Assembly (NCBI GenBank): GCA_900541665.1
Contig: UQKV01000004.1
Location: forward strand, 22,816-86,815
Length of the DNA stretch: 64,000 bases
Direction: 5' to 3'
Origin: an uncultured Collinsella sp.
GTDB lineage: Bacteria; Actinomycetota; Coriobacteriia; Coriobacteriales; Coriobacteriaceae
A program made the position numbers and the translations under genes. The notes under the pieces are model-generated. The model ran no database searches, was not told where the DNA came from, and saw only the letters and a list, made by a program, of their open reading frames with translations. The first letter of the stretch is position 1. Each line of letters starts with the position of its first letter. Below, piece by piece: positions 8,379 to 17,924 of this stretch.

Positions 8379-9167
8379 ATGACAGACAGGCCGAAAACGA
8401 CACTGCGCGACTGCATCTATGGGCTTGCCGTCGGCGACGCGCTGGGCGTTCCCTACGAGTTCAGGCCCCGCGGCACGTTCAAATGCACGGACATGATCGG
8501 CTACGGCACACATGGGCAGCCCGCCGGCACCTGGAGCGATGACACGTCCATGACGCTTGCTACCTGTGACTCGATTAGGGGGCTCGGGCACATCGACACC
8601 GCAGACATGCGCGACAAGTTCGTAAGCTGGATTGCCCCTGGCGAGTATACGATCGACGGCGTTTTCGATTATGGCGGCACGACCGCCCGCGCCTTGCGCA
8701 CCGGCAAAGGAGGCTCCGGCGAGCGCGACAACGGCAACGGATCGCTCATGCGCATCGCGCCCCTGGCGTTCACCGCTGCGACAGACGAAGAGATCAGCGA
8801 GGTCTCCGCGATTACGCACGCCCACAGAACGTCGACCGACGCATGCATCATATTTGTTGAGCTGATGAGGAATGTGATGAACGGCGCGCTCCCCTCGTGG
8901 GCACTTCATCTGAAAGGTGTACCTGAGCAGGAAATCAGGTCAGGTGGCTTCGTGCGTGACACGCTTAAGGCAGCCACCTGGTGCTTCGTCAACACTACCA
9001 GCTACGAAGATTGCGTGCTTGCCGCCGTCAACCTGGGCGACGACACCGATACCACCGCAGCCGTCGCAGGCGCCCTCGCCGGCACGGCATACGGCATCGA
9101 CGCAATTCCACGGGAGTGGATCGACACCCTGCGCGGAAAAGAGCTGATTGAGAGCTGCCTGTTTTAG
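8379..9167 (+). CDS. ADP-ribosylglycohydrolase family protein (DraG-like)
   Basis: This 262-residue protein carries the metal-binding motifs of ADP-ribosyl hydrolases in order. They are GLAVGDALGVPYEF near residue 11, TWSDDTSMTLATCDS near 49, NGNGSLMRIAPLAF near 121, an ITHAHRTS segment, and LGDDTDTTAAVAGALAG near 213. These two-Mg enzymes remove ADP-ribose from proteins, nucleic acids or small molecules in the cytosol. All key Asp/Thr residues look intact. GAGGAG lies 6 bases before the ATG. It sits between a YhcG nuclease and a small unknown gene on the same strand, spaced closely enough for one transcript. The substrate cannot be told from sequence. Confidence 0.9.
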   Translation: MTDRPKTTLRDCIYGLAVGDALGVPYEFRPRGTFKCTDMIGYGTHGQPAGTWSDDTSMTLATCDSIRGLGHIDTADMRDKFVSWIAPGEYTIDGVFDYGGTTARALRTGKGGSGERDNGNGSLMRIAPLAFTAATDEEISEVSAITHAHRTSTDACIIFVELMRNVMNGALPSWALHLKGVPEQEIRSGGFVRDTLKAATWCFVNTTSYEDCVLAAVNLGDDTDTTAAVAGALAGTAYGIDAIPREWIDTLRGKELIESCLF

Positions 9168-9199
9168 GGCGCCATTCAAGAAATAAGGCAGGAGGCGTC

Positions 9200-9421
9200 A
9201 TGGAGAGGAAGATCGCGAATATCGATGAGTTCCAAATGGACGAAAACGGGATTCCGCTATTTCCAGCAGGACTGAAGGAAAAAGCCAACCTCTATGTCCT
9301 CCCCGACGGGCGTTACCTCCCCTGCGGGGTCTACCGGAGCGAAGATGGCGGCTCACTCATTTATGAGCCATCCGGGCCCAGCTTCTTCGGGGAGATGCTT
9401 GCTCAATTCAAAGAGTGCTAG
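9200..9421 (+). CDS. Small hypothetical protein
   Basis: The 73-residue acidic protein begins MERKIANIDEFQMDENG. It has no signal peptide, membrane segment or known motif; a Gly/Pro-rich middle (PDGRYLPCGVYRSEDGG) suggests a small beta domain. The ATG at 9200 has GGAGG about 5 bases upstream and lies 32 bp after the ADP-ribosylglycohydrolase stop, so co-transcription is likely. I do not recognise it. Confidence 0.65.
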   Translation: MERKIANIDEFQMDENGIPLFPAGLKEKANLYVLPDGRYLPCGVYRSEDGGSLIYEPSGPSFFGEMLAQFKEC

Positions 9422-9564
9422 AGGTTTGATTGCCCGTTAGATCGACACTGTTCCGAACCATGGGATGGGCAGGATGTCTCCCACCGCGGCCTGTGAGGTA
9501 AAATCTTGACTGCCGCGGAATCCGCCTGCGGGCAACGCTCCGATCTCCGATTGGGGTGAAGCCT

Positions 9565-9657
9565 ATGAACTTGTTTCTTGAAATCCTGCGCCTCTCGATG
9601 TATGTGACCGGCATTGCCCGGAACCTCTACTCGATCTGGCGGGGATATAAGCAGTAA
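9565..9657 (+). CDS. Possible 30-residue membrane-active peptide
   Basis: A 30-codon frame begins MNLFLEILRLSMYVTG and ends in an aromatic, basic tail (YSIWRGYKQ). It has a GGGGTG about 6 bases upstream, and a perfect 10-bp hairpin follows its stop by 22 bases. Short hydrophobic peptides with a basic end resemble type I toxin or holin-like peptides, but similarity cannot be shown by eye. The isolated position of frame, ribosome site and hairpin is the only support. Confidence 0.35.
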   Translation: MNLFLEILRLSMYVTGIARNLYSIWRGYKQ

Positions 9658-9679
9658 CGGATAGCGAAGGGAGTCATGA

Positions 9680-9705
9680 AAAGGGCCGGTTGCAGCCGGC
9701 CCTTT
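9680..9705 (+). terminator. Hairpin after the 30-codon frame
   Basis: A perfect 10-bp stem (AAAGGGCCGG with CCGGCCCTTT) and 6-base loop. The T run is only three bases, so its strength as a terminator is uncertain. Confidence 0.55.
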
Positions 9706-9935
9706 AGACGATAATACCTGCGTTGCCCGCGCTTCCGAAGTGTGACTAGCTGAGGAGCGGGTTCCGCGGCACAACCTGATTTTACCCAGTGGCAAGGCTC
9801 TTTTACAGCCGTTCCACCGTTTATTTACATCTGCCAATCAAGACGAGACTACTACGCACCTTTATTACACACGATGTTTTCAGCTTGGTATAAACAAGTT
9901 CAATAATAGAATGCAAATCCAACCATCATGTCTGA

Positions 9936-10404
9936 TTACGAAAGGATTTTTGCCTTTTCTGCAGCAAACTCTTCCTCGGTAAGTACTCCACTCTCACGCA
10001 GTGCTGCAAGCCTCTCAAGCCTTGCAACTACATCAACCACTATCCGCCAGCGTCTCAATAGTCTGTGAAACCTGCGGATACCGCTCGAGCTCCTTCGATA
10101 GGGCATCGACTATCTCGGCAATATTCTTTGCATTTTTGCCGCCGTTTAATACGTTTGCCCTGACCTTAGATGACGACTTGACAGTAACGCCAGATCCGCC
10201 TTCAACTGGAACAACCGAAATACTGATATTTTCGCCCCAAGACCAAAGGCTCATACCAATCTCGGCTGCAACTGTTCTTGTTGTGGGCGATGCGCTATCA
10301 ACTTTTACTTTAGGTAGCTTTTCCATAGCTGCCTTCAAGGCATTAAACGTGTCGTCAGGAGAATACGGTATCTGAATCTGAAGCTGCTAATCGGCAAAAC
10401 CCAT
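9936..10404 (-). pseudogene. Broken SHOCT-domain gene (early amber stop plus frameshift)
   Basis: On the minus strand a GGAGG precedes an ATG at 10404 that reads MGFAD and then meets TAG at 10387-10389. The same frame continues without another stop as QLQIQIPYSPDDTFNALKAA and on to ETLADSG, ending at 10033. A shift of one base near 10036-10042 opens a frame reading RLERLAALRESGVLTEEEF and AAEKAKILS, a typical C-terminal SHOCT domain ending at 9936. Two independent lesions in an otherwise coherent gene indicate a pseudogene. The DNA is AT-richer than its neighbours. The intact relative would be a protein of about 155 residues. Confidence 0.8.
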
Positions 10405-10518
10405 AATCCGACCTCCGCTTTTGCAAGATTAAGGCTATTGGCAATGTTAGCACGTTCCCAGCACTTTTAAATTCATCTAATGACCTTGTGATGCAGCCCG
10501 ACGCCCCAGCACTACTCC

Positions 10519-11856
10519 CTACTTCCCAAATAGCGCACCCAGCAGGCCGCGACGTTTGGGCTTCTCCTCTCGGTAGGAACCCTCGGCCACCGCTGCCACC
10601 TGGCGCGGTTGCTCGCCGTCTCCACGGCGCACGATCTGGTATAGGAACGGCGATTTAACGTATTTGACCTCGATGGGCGTGGCATGCACGGTGCTCTCAC
10701 CGGACAGATGCAGGCTCGGATTGAGCGGCGCCACGACGTGCGTTTCGCGCTTGTCACTAAACACCACCGCGGCCGCGCGGCCCGTCTGTCCGTTTACGGC
10801 AATGCGCACCTGCTCGCCATCGCGGCTGTCCGTCGCCGGACGATCGACAAAGTAGACCGGCACCATCACCAGGCCGTCCTTATGCTTGCGGGCCTTGCAT
10901 GCCCACGTGCGGATGCTCTTTTTATTGAGCCCCAGTACAGCCTCAGCGTCGTTGCCCGCAACGTCGAGCGCTAACTTATCAATGACCACCTGGTCCTTGG
11001 TAGACGCATCGACAGAGACGACGCGGAAGTCGCCTTCCTGCATGGCGGGATCGAACGGACCGACCTTGGCAAAGTCCCATGGCTCCAAAATGCCCATGAG
11101 GCGAACGTCCAGGTAGTTTGCCCTGGGATATGCCCAGTCGAGCACCTCGTAGTACACCAGGGTCTCCTTGCTCAGGCCCTTGCCCGGGAAGCTCGCCATC
11201 ATGCGCAGGTCCGCCAGCGCCATGGGGAAGTAGAAGAGCATCATGTCGTTTTGGATCGCATCTTCTACATCGTGCCCGGCAAAGGCGTCGGGATACTGAC
11301 GCACCAGCTGCAGCGCGTTGGCACGTGCCTGCTGCGGCGAGATTTCGCAAGGAATACCCTGCCCGGGCACATACTCCGCACCTACGCCCATGGTCAGGCG
11401 CTTGCTAAACGTCCCCGGCTTGAGCAGGTCGGCAATGCCGATCTTGTTGCCGCAGGACGGGCACTCAAACACGCGCTGGGTCGACTCGCCCTCAAAGGAC
11501 GCACCACAGAAGGGGCAAGGAATGCTCACATGCGTGGCCTCTTGAAACTCCTGCGCCGTGCCGCGATCCTCCCACAGCAGATGTTCCAGGACCGACTGAT
11601 TGCGCCAGTACGAATTGAAGAAATACCAGTCCGGGTCCTCCGGGCGCTCGAGTTGCGACACATGTGTGAGCTTGAGCAGTCCATCCACCACCGTCAACGG
11701 CGTATGGCGAATGCCCAAAGCGCTCTTGGGCTCTCCCGCGTCCACCTGCCACGGAATGACCGCACCGCAATAGGCGCACTCAAAGCTGCGCTTAGCCTGG
11801 TGCGAGTACATAGGGCCGCCGCAGTTTTGACATTTAATGGCAAACATCTCGTCCAT
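10519..11856 (-). CDS. Protein with two zinc ribbons, function unknown
   Basis: This 445-residue cytosolic protein has two C-x2-C...C-x2-C zinc ribbons. The first is near residues 8-30 (IKCQNCGG, FECAYCGAVIP) and the second near 115-138 (IPCPFCGASF, FECPSCGNKIG). A long mixed region containing DMMLFYFPMALADLRMM and VYYEVLDWAYPRANYLD follows. The C-terminus is basic (EKPKRRGLLGALFGK). It has no signal peptide or membrane segment. The ATG at 11856 has CCTCCT on the plus strand 8 bases away, a strong ribosome site. It lies upstream of the broken SHOCT gene, and such zinc-ribbon and SHOCT proteins often neighbour each other. No function is proposed. Confidence 0.8.
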   Translation of the reverse strand: MDEMFAIKCQNCGGPMYSHQAKRSFECAYCGAVIPWQVDAGEPKSALGIRHTPLTVVDGLLKLTHVSQLERPEDPDWYFFNSYWRNQSVLEHLLWEDRGTAQEFQEATHVSIPCPFCGASFEGESTQRVFECPSCGNKIGIADLLKPGTFSKRLTMGVGAEYVPGQGIPCEISPQQARANALQLVRQYPDAFAGHDVEDAIQNDMMLFYFPMALADLRMMASFPGKGLSKETLVYYEVLDWAYPRANYLDVRLMGILEPWDFAKVGPFDPAMQEGDFRVVSVDASTKDQVVIDKLALDVAGNDAEAVLGLNKKSIRTWACKARKHKDGLVMVPVYFVDRPATDSRDGEQVRIAVNGQTGRAAAVVFSDKRETHVVAPLNPSLHLSGESTVHATPIEVKYVKSPFLYQIVRRGDGEQPRQVAAVAEGSYREEKPKRRGLLGALFGK

Positions 11857-12074
11857 GGAAACGTCCTCCTTTGCACAGGGGCTGTCGACATTAAGTATGT
11901 CGAGCAAACAGGCACATGCCCATGCCCATGTGGCCCAAAATGGACCACCCAGGCAGACGAGAAGGCTCGCTCGTTAGCACCGGCAGACTATTGCTGCATT
12001 TTCTGAGCATCGGTGCACGGCGCCCCCGCGCGAGCTACACTATCCCCTTAAACATGATTGTGAGGACGACCGCT

Positions 12075-13256
12075 ATGCTATTTGTAAATCGGCTGGTACA
12101 TACGCTTGTTCCCGGCAGCGAGGGCGAGCCGGTCGATGCATCTTGCCGCACTAACGCGGGCTTTGCCGCAAGCCTCATCTGCATTGGCCTCAACATCACC
12201 CTGTGCCTGGCCAAGGGCATCGCGGGCCTGCTCGCCGGTTCCGTCTCCCTCATCGCCGACGCTTTCAACAACCTCTCCGATGCCTCGAGCAACATCGTGA
12301 GCCTGCTCGGGTTCCGCCTTGCCAGCCGCCCGGCAGACGAAGGCCACCCCTATGGCCACGGCCGCTATGAATACCTAGCCGGCCTATTCGTCGCCGTCCT
12401 GGTTTGCGCCGTCGGCATCAACCTGATTCTCGAGTCGGTCACCAAGATCATCAAGCCCTCGCCCACCGCTTACACGTTTATTTCCCTTGCGGCACTGGCT
12501 ACGTCCATGCTCGTTAAGCTCTGGATGGCAGCGTTCAACCGCACGCTGGGCGACCGCATCGACTCGGAGACGCTCATCGCCACGGCACAGGACTCCAAAA
12601 ACGACGTCATCACCTCGGGCTCGGTCTTGGTGGCGGCGCTTATTTCGCAGACGACAGGCTTTGACCTCGACGGCTGGGCAGGCCTGGGTGTGGGCATCTT
12701 CATCTGCATCAGCGGCATGGGCCTAGTGCGCGACGCCATCAGCCCGTTGCTGGGGCAAGCGCCCGACCCCAAGCTCGTCCAGGAAATCCGCGACAGGATT
12801 ATGTCGTACCCCCAGGTCCTGGGTACGCACGACCTGATGGTGCACGACTACGGCCCCGGTCGTCAGTTTGCCAGCGCCCACGTGGAGATGCCCGGCGAGG
12901 GCGACGCGTTTGAGCACCACGAGATCCTAGACACCATCGAGCATGATATCAAACGGCAGATGGGCATCGGCATCACGCTGCACTGCGACCCCATCGCCAC
13001 CACCGGCGACGACCTGCGCGGCTGGGTCAAGCGCGGCGTTCTGCAGATCGATCCCGCGCTCTCCATCCACGACCTGCACGAGCACGACGGGTTCGTTTCG
13101 TTTGACCTTGTGCGTCCCGACGGCTTTGACATATCCGACGAGGAGCTGCTGGAGCTCGTCACGCGCATCGTGCACGAGCGCCGGCCCGACGTCTCGTGCG
13201 TCGTTACGTTTGACTCGGGCTTTAGCTCGCCCGACCGTCCGGCCGAGCAGCTGTAG
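12075..13256 (+). CDS. Cation diffusion facilitator (CDF) metal transporter
   Basis: The 393-residue membrane protein exports divalent metals such as Zn, Mn or Fe in exchange for protons. It shows the CDF pattern: SVSLIADAFNNLSDASSNIVSL in the second helix with the metal-site Asp residues, and a second DSKNDVITSG motif in helix five. A GHPYGHGRYEYLAGL loop and a cytoplasmic C-terminal domain (GTHDLMVHDYGPGRQFASAHVEMP) complete it. About 90 extra residues follow, ending FDSGFSSPDRPAEQL, longer than the usual 300 residues. I chose the ATG at 12075 because GAGG lies 9 bases upstream; an in-frame ATG at 12054 is possible. The metal cannot be assigned. Confidence 0.92.
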   Translation: MLFVNRLVHTLVPGSEGEPVDASCRTNAGFAASLICIGLNITLCLAKGIAGLLAGSVSLIADAFNNLSDASSNIVSLLGFRLASRPADEGHPYGHGRYEYLAGLFVAVLVCAVGINLILESVTKIIKPSPTAYTFISLAALATSMLVKLWMAAFNRTLGDRIDSETLIATAQDSKNDVITSGSVLVAALISQTTGFDLDGWAGLGVGIFICISGMGLVRDAISPLLGQAPDPKLVQEIRDRIMSYPQVLGTHDLMVHDYGPGRQFASAHVEMPGEGDAFEHHEILDTIEHDIKRQMGIGITLHCDPIATTGDDLRGWVKRGVLQIDPALSIHDLHEHDGFVSFDLVRPDGFDISDEELLELVTRIVHERRPDVSCVVTFDSGFSSPDRPAEQL

Positions 13257-13268
13257 CCTGTTTAACAG

Positions 13269-14258
13269 CTAGTTTCCCTGCACGCCCGAGATGCCGTTTT
13301 GCAGGGCGTTCCAAGCATCCGTCGCCATGCCGCCCAAGTTCTGCGCGGTGTCGCCCAGGTTCTGGGCCGTATCGCCCAGCTCTTGTACCTTGTCTCCCAA
13401 CTCCTGTGCCTTGTTGCTCAAGTCCTCCAGCGTATTGGAGCTCGAGCTGTCGGTACCGCTTTGGCCGTCGGACGAGTTGCCCGAGCTGTTCTTGTGCGTG
13501 AGTTGAATTTCGAGGTTGCCGTTGTCGTTATAGTAGGCAGAAGTAACGACCCAGTTGGCATCGACGACGGGCGTTGAGCCATCATCAGTCAGGACCACGG
13601 CATTCGAAAGATCGGCGCCGCGCGACTTGAGGAGCTTCTTGGCGTTGGACCAGTACTGCCCCGGAATATCGCTCAGATCGACGGTGCTAGACGAGGCGGA
13701 CTCGGTTTGTTCGGCAGCGGTATCGGCCGTTGAACTCCCTCGCTTGTTGAGCATGCCCGACACGATGGCAAACACAACCGACAGCACAAAGAAGATCGCC
13801 AGTACGATAAGGATCTTCTTGATCACGCTCGACGAACGCGACGGCTTCTTCTCCTCGTCCTCGCCATATTGCGGAATCGACTTGGGGTACTCGCGATACG
13901 GCTCCCGCGACTCGTAGCGAGGCTGCGCCGTGCGAGGCATATACGTCGTCTGCTGAGGCTGCGGAATGGGATTCTGCGGCAGGTCATCATAGGGATTCGG
14001 CGTCGAGGCGGCATAAGAATCCTGCGGCGCGTAATCAAACGGGTCCGGAGCCGCGTTGCCATAGGGGCCTTGCGAAGATGCAGCGTAAGAATCCTGCGCC
14101 GTGTCGCCATAGCCCATAACCCGGGTGAGCTCGGCAGAAGGCTGCGTCGCCGCGGGATCGGTATAACCGGGGTTGGGAACAACGCGGGTCGCATCGGCGC
14201 TATCGCCAGCCTGCGCGGAACCGTAGCCGCCCATCACGGTTGTCTTGTCCTGATCCAT
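13269..14258 (-). CDS. Membrane-anchored protein with disordered N-terminus and heptad-like tail
   Basis: The 329-residue protein starts with about 130 residues rich in Tyr, Pro, Gln and Asp (repeats such as DSYAAS and NPYDDLPQNP). This is probably a disordered cytoplasmic region. One membrane helix follows, VIKKILIVLAIFFVLSVVFA. Outside is a small domain (IPGQYWSNAKKLLKSRGADL, NWVVTSAYYNDNGNLEIQL) that resembles a PASTA-like fold. The tail repeats QELGD and QNLGD units. It looks like an envelope protein, possibly with a Ser/Thr kinase-substrate style N-terminus (MDQDKTTVMGG). GGA lies about 8 bases before the ATG. It is convergent with the CDF gene with only 12 bp between stops. Family not recognised. 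Confidence 0.75.
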   Translation of the reverse strand: MDQDKTTVMGGYGSAQAGDSADATRVVPNPGYTDPAATQPSAELTRVMGYGDTAQDSYAASSQGPYGNAAPDPFDYAPQDSYAASTPNPYDDLPQNPIPQPQQTTYMPRTAQPRYESREPYREYPKSIPQYGEDEEKKPSRSSSVIKKILIVLAIFFVLSVVFAIVSGMLNKRGSSTADTAAEQTESASSSTVDLSDIPGQYWSNAKKLLKSRGADLSNAVVLTDDGSTPVVDANWVVTSAYYNDNGNLEIQLTHKNSSGNSSDGQSGTDSSSSNTLEDLSNKAQELGDKVQELGDTAQNLGDTAQNLGGMATDAWNALQNGISGVQGN

Positions 14259-14376
14259 GCAACGATTCCTTTCCGTCGCGCGTGAGCCTCAAGTTATCCA
14301 TGCATTCTACCCGCGCAAAAGCCTATGATGGACGGAGCCCGCCGGTATCTACAAGACATGCGCGGGCCTAAGGATC

Positions 14377-14412
14377 AAAAAGCCCCGCCGGGCCTTGTGG
14401 GCGCGGCGGGGC
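14377..14412 (-). terminator. Terminator of fhs
   Basis: A 9-bp perfect stem (GCCCCGCCG with CGGCGGGGC) is followed on the minus strand by five T. It lies 26 bp past the fhs stop. Confidence 0.88.
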
Positions 14413-14437
14413 AAGCAAGCAGCTATGCGCAGCGAGC

Positions 14438-16105
14438 TTAGAACAGGCCGGTGATGTTGCCGTCGTTGTCGACGTCGATGTTCTCGGCCGCGGGGACCTT
14501 GGGCAGGCCCGGCATGGTCAGAACACTGCCAGTCAGTGCGACCACAAAGTGGGCACCGGCGGAAACCTTGAGCTCGCGCACCGTAATGCGGAAGTTCTCG
14601 GGAGCGCCCAGGGCCTTGGCGTTGTCGCTAAAGCTGTACTGCGTCTTGGCCACGCACACCGGCAGGTTGCCAAAGCCGTTCTCGCGCAGCTCGGCGAGCT
14701 GGCGCTTGGCAGCCGGCGTAAAGTCGACGCCGTCGGCGCGGTAGACCTTGGTGGCAACAGCCTCGAGGGCATCAGCGACATCAGCGCCGTCCTCATAGGC
14801 AAACTTGAGCTCGCTCGGCTGCTCAATCAGACGCATGACCTCATCGGCCAGGTCGAGCGCGCCCTCGCCGCCCTTGGCCCAGACCTCGGAAAGCTTAACG
14901 TTGACGCCGAGCTTCTGGCACTCGGACTCGATGAGCGCAAGCTCGGCCTCGGTGTCCGTCGGGAATCGGTTGATGGCGACCACGCAGGGCAGACCATAAA
15001 CGTTCTGGATGTTGTCGACGTGACGCAGCAGGTTGGGCATGCCAGCCTTGAGCGCCTCGAGGTTCTCCTCGTTGAGGTCGGCCTTGGCGACGCCACCGTT
15101 GTACTTCAGCGCACGAGCGGTCGCGACGATCACGACGGCGCTGGGGCGAACGCCCGTCATGCGGCACTTGATGTCGAGGAATTTCTCGGCGCCCAAATCG
15201 GCACCGAAGCCGGCCTCGGTAATGGCGACATCGCCAAAGCGCATCGCCATACGCGTGGCCATGATGGAGTTGCAGCCGTGGGCAATGTTGGCGAAGGGAC
15301 CGCCGTGGACAAACGCGGGCGTACCCTCGAGCGTCTGCACCAGGTTGGGTTTGAGCGCGTCCTTAAGCAACGCGGCCATGGCACCCTGGGCCTTGAGGTC
15401 ACGGGCGCGGACGGGCTCGCCGGCAAAGCTGTAGCCGACGACGATCTCGCCCAGGCGCTCCTTGAGGTCGTTGATGCTCGTGGACAGGCACAAGATCGCC
15501 ATGACCTCGGAGGCAACGGTGATATCGAAGCCGTCCTCGCGCGGCACTCCCTGGGCCTTGCCGCCAATGCCATCGATGACATGGCGCAGCTGACGGTCGT
15601 TCATGTCGACAACGCGCTTCCAGGTAATGCGCTTAACGTCGATGCCGAGCTGGTTGCCCTGCTGAATATGGTTGTCGAGCATGGCGGCCAGCAGGTTGTT
15701 GGCGGCACCGATGGCATGGAAGTCACCAGTAAAGTGCAGGTTGATGTCCTCCATGGGGATGACCTGCGCCCAGCCACCGCCGGCGGCACCGCCCTTGACG
15801 CCGAAGACGGGACCGAGCGAAGGCTCACGAAGGGCCACAGCGCTCTTGACGCCACGACGGCGCAGGCCATCGGCCAGACCGATGGTCGTAGTGGTCTTGC
15901 CCTCGCCCGCCGGCGTGGGGTTGATGGCGGTCACGAGGACGAGCTTGGCCTGGTGATCAGTTGGCTCATTGAGCAGAGAGTAGTCGACCTTAGCCTTGTC
16001 GAAGCCGTACGGAATCAGGTGCTTTACGTCGACGCCGGCGTTCTTAGCCACCTCGGTAATGGGCAGCGGCGTGACGGAACGTGCGATTTCGATGTCAGTA
16101 GGCAT
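14438..16105 (-). CDS. fhs: Formate-tetrahydrofolate ligase
   Basis: This 555-residue enzyme joins formate to THF with ATP, giving 10-formyl-THF. The length is standard for the family. The phosphate loop [14 protein letters not shown] lies near residues 64-77, followed by [19 protein letters not shown], the family signature, and later [18 protein letters not shown] and [14 protein letters not shown]. The ATG at 16105 has AAAGGA about 6 bases upstream; longer starts add non-conserved residues. With FchA and FolD at the left of the window, it supplies formyl- and methenyl-THF for purine and methionine synthesis and could also let the cell use or make formate. It is transcribed alone, with its own terminator. 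Confidence 0.97.
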   Translation of the reverse strand: MPTDIEIARSVTPLPITEVAKNAGVDVKHLIPYGFDKAKVDYSLLNEPTDHQAKLVLVTAINPTPAGEGKTTTTIGLADGLRRRGVKSAVALREPSLGPVFGVKGGAAGGGWAQVIPMEDINLHFTGDFHAIGAANNLLAAMLDNHIQQGNQLGIDVKRITWKRVVDMNDRQLRHVIDGIGGKAQGVPREDGFDITVASEVMAILCLSTSINDLKERLGEIVVGYSFAGEPVRARDLKAQGAMAALLKDALKPNLVQTLEGTPAFVHGGPFANIAHGCNSIMATRMAMRFGDVAITEAGFGADLGAEKFLDIKCRMTGVRPSAVVIVATARALKYNGGVAKADLNEENLEALKAGMPNLLRHVDNIQNVYGLPCVVAINRFPTDTEAELALIESECQKLGVNVKLSEVWAKGGEGALDLADEVMRLIEQPSELKFAYEDGADVADALEAVATKVYRADGVDFTPAAKRQLAELRENGFGNLPVCVAKTQYSFSDNAKALGAPENFRITVRELKVSAGAHFVVALTGSVLTMPGLPKVPAAENIDVDNDGNITGLF

Positions 16106-16236
16106 GGGCGGTCCTTTCGTTACCGGATGAGAAAAAGACCAATCCAGCATAGCACGGGCGCGCAACAGTAAAACGCCCGTAACCGACGAACGGCGATATG
16201 TTTACCCGATGCTCAGCGATAGCCTACAAACCCGTC

Positions 16237-17304
16237 CTAAACGGTCGACTCAATTCCTAAGTGTTCAAAGGTGCGAAGCGTTGCCTGGCGGCCCTGGGGC
16301 GTGCGAATCATCAACCCGCACTGCAACAGATAAGGCTCATAGACATCCTCGAGCGTTCCCGGGTCCTCGCCCACCGCGCTGGCAAGCGTCGTCAGGCCCA
16401 CGGCACGGCCGGAGAACGTCTTGGCAAGCGTCTCCAAGATGCGAATATCCATCCAGTCCAGGCCGAGCTCGTCGATCTCGAAGAACTCGAGCGCCTGACG
16501 GCAGATATCGAGCTCGATAGAACCGTTGCCGCGCACCTGCGCATAGTCGCGCACGCGTTTGAGCAGACGGTTGGCGAGGCGCGGCGTACCGCGCGAGCGC
16601 GAGCCGATCTCGAGCGCGCTGGGATGGTCGATCGTCACGCCCAGGATGGTTGCCGAGCGCGTCACGATCTGGGCGAGCTCCTCGACGGTGTAGTAATCCA
16701 GACGATACGAGATGCCAAAGCGATCGCGCAGCGGACCCGTGAGCATGCCCGAACGGGTCGTGGCCGCCACCAGCGTAAACTTGGGAATATCCAGGCGAAT
16801 CGAGCGCGCCGCCGGGCCCTTACCGATCACGATATCGAGCGCAAAGTCCTCCATCGCGGGATACAGAACTTCCTCGACCGAACGGTTCAGACGGTGAATC
16901 TCGTCGATAAACAGCACGTCACCCGGCTGCAAGTTAGTTAGGATGGCCGCGAGGTCGCCGGTGCGCGCAATAGCGGGGCCGCTCGTCGTCTTGATCTGAG
17001 CGCCCAGCTCGTTGGCGATAACCGTGGCCAGCGTGGTCTTGCCCAGACCCGGAGGGCCCGAGAAGATCACGTGGTCGAGTGTCTCACCGCGGCTCTGCGC
17101 CGCCTCGATGAGCACGCGCAGGCTCTGCTTGATGTGCTCCTGGCCACAGTAGTCATCCAGGCGCTGGGGACGCAGGGTACGGTCCACATCGAGGTCCTCG
17201 GGCGTCAGCTCCGAGCCCACCATGCGCTCGCCATGCGCCATGGATGCCGCCGGCGAGTTACCGGGCGTAGCCCACAGGTCCTGAGAGTCATCGGCTTCCC
17301 ACAT
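16237..17304 (-). CDS. ruvB: Holliday junction branch migration ATPase RuvB
   Basis: The 355-residue AAA+ motor drives branch migration with RuvA and hands junctions to RuvC. Walker A is [10 protein letters not shown] near 82-91, Walker [11 protein letters not shown] near 131-140, sensor region [19 protein letters not shown] near 175, then a winged-helix C-terminus ([25 protein letters not shown]). The ATG at 17304 shares its first A with the TGA stop of ruvA (TGATG), so the two are translationally coupled. The N-terminal 45 residues before [15 protein letters not shown] are longer than in many homologues. Confidence 0.97.
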   Translation of the reverse strand: MWEADDSQDLWATPGNSPAASMAHGERMVGSELTPEDLDVDRTLRPQRLDDYCGQEHIKQSLRVLIEAAQSRGETLDHVIFSGPPGLGKTTLATVIANELGAQIKTTSGPAIARTGDLAAILTNLQPGDVLFIDEIHRLNRSVEEVLYPAMEDFALDIVIGKGPAARSIRLDIPKFTLVAATTRSGMLTGPLRDRFGISYRLDYYTVEELAQIVTRSATILGVTIDHPSALEIGSRSRGTPRLANRLLKRVRDYAQVRGNGSIELDICRQALEFFEIDELGLDWMDIRILETLAKTFSGRAVGLTTLASAVGEDPGTLEDVYEPYLLQCGLMIRTPQGRQATLRTFEHLGIESTV

Positions 17305-17924
17305 CACGCATCCATTCCGAGTCGCTTAAGCGCCGCGCCGAGCAGATCCTCGACACGCATATTCTGCCCATCATACCCGCTCAGGGCAACATCGGTCTCC
17401 TGCGGGCTAAAGCCCATGGAAAGGAGCGCCGCACGGGCGTCATCGATCGCCGAAGGAGCGGCGGCGGGAACCGGCATCGCAACCTGGCCGGGGATCACGT
17501 CGACCGGCACAAAGCCCTTATCCTTGGCAAAGGTGCTCTTGAGCTCCAGGATCAGACGCTGCGCGGTCTTTTTGCCCACACCGGGAACCTTGGCCATACC
17601 CTTGTCGTCCTCGGCCATCACCAGGGAATACAGCTGTCCCACGGTATAGGTGGAGAGCACGGCAAGCGCCAGGCGCGGGCCAACGCCCGACACGGACACG
17701 AGCCGATCGAACATCGTGCGCTCGTCCTTGGAGGCAAAACCAAAGAGCGTCATGGCATCCTCACGCACCTGCATACGGATATAGAGGCGCACCTCGCCGC
17801 CGGGTGCAGGCAGCGTGGCGGCAGTGCTGCCCGAGATGCCGAGCTCAAAGCCCACGCCCGATACATCGACAACGGCCGAGCTCATCGTGGCCTCGACAAG
17901 CGTTCCATGGAGCTGGGAGATCAT
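17304..17924 (-). CDS. ruvA: Holliday junction binding protein RuvA
   Basis: The 206-residue protein binds four-way junctions as a tetramer and recruits RuvB. It starts [21 protein letters not shown] (OB fold, residues 1-65). It then has two helix-hairpin-helix motifs ([20 protein letters not shown] near 75 and [19 protein letters not shown] near 112) and a C-terminal helical domain ([16 protein letters not shown]) that contacts RuvB. The start overlaps the ruvC stop by one base and the stop overlaps ruvB in the same way, so all three are made together. Confidence 0.97.
   Translation of the reverse strand: MISQLHGTLVEATMSSAVVDVSGVGFELGISGSTAATLPAPGGEVRLYIRMQVREDAMTLFGFASKDERTMFDRLVSVSGVGPRLALAVLSTYTVGQLYSLVMAEDDKGMAKVPGVGKKTAQRLILELKSTFAKDKGFVPVDVIPGQVAMPVPAAAPSAIDDARAALLSMGFSPQETDVALSGYDGQNMRVEDLLGAALKRLGMDA

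Noticed and set aside
10001..10375. Plus-strand frame over the SHOCT pseudogene
   Set aside because: No ribosome site and no domain; the minus strand explains the region better.
14549..16171. Plus-strand frame opposite fhs
   Set aside because: Antisense shadow; fhs is unambiguous.
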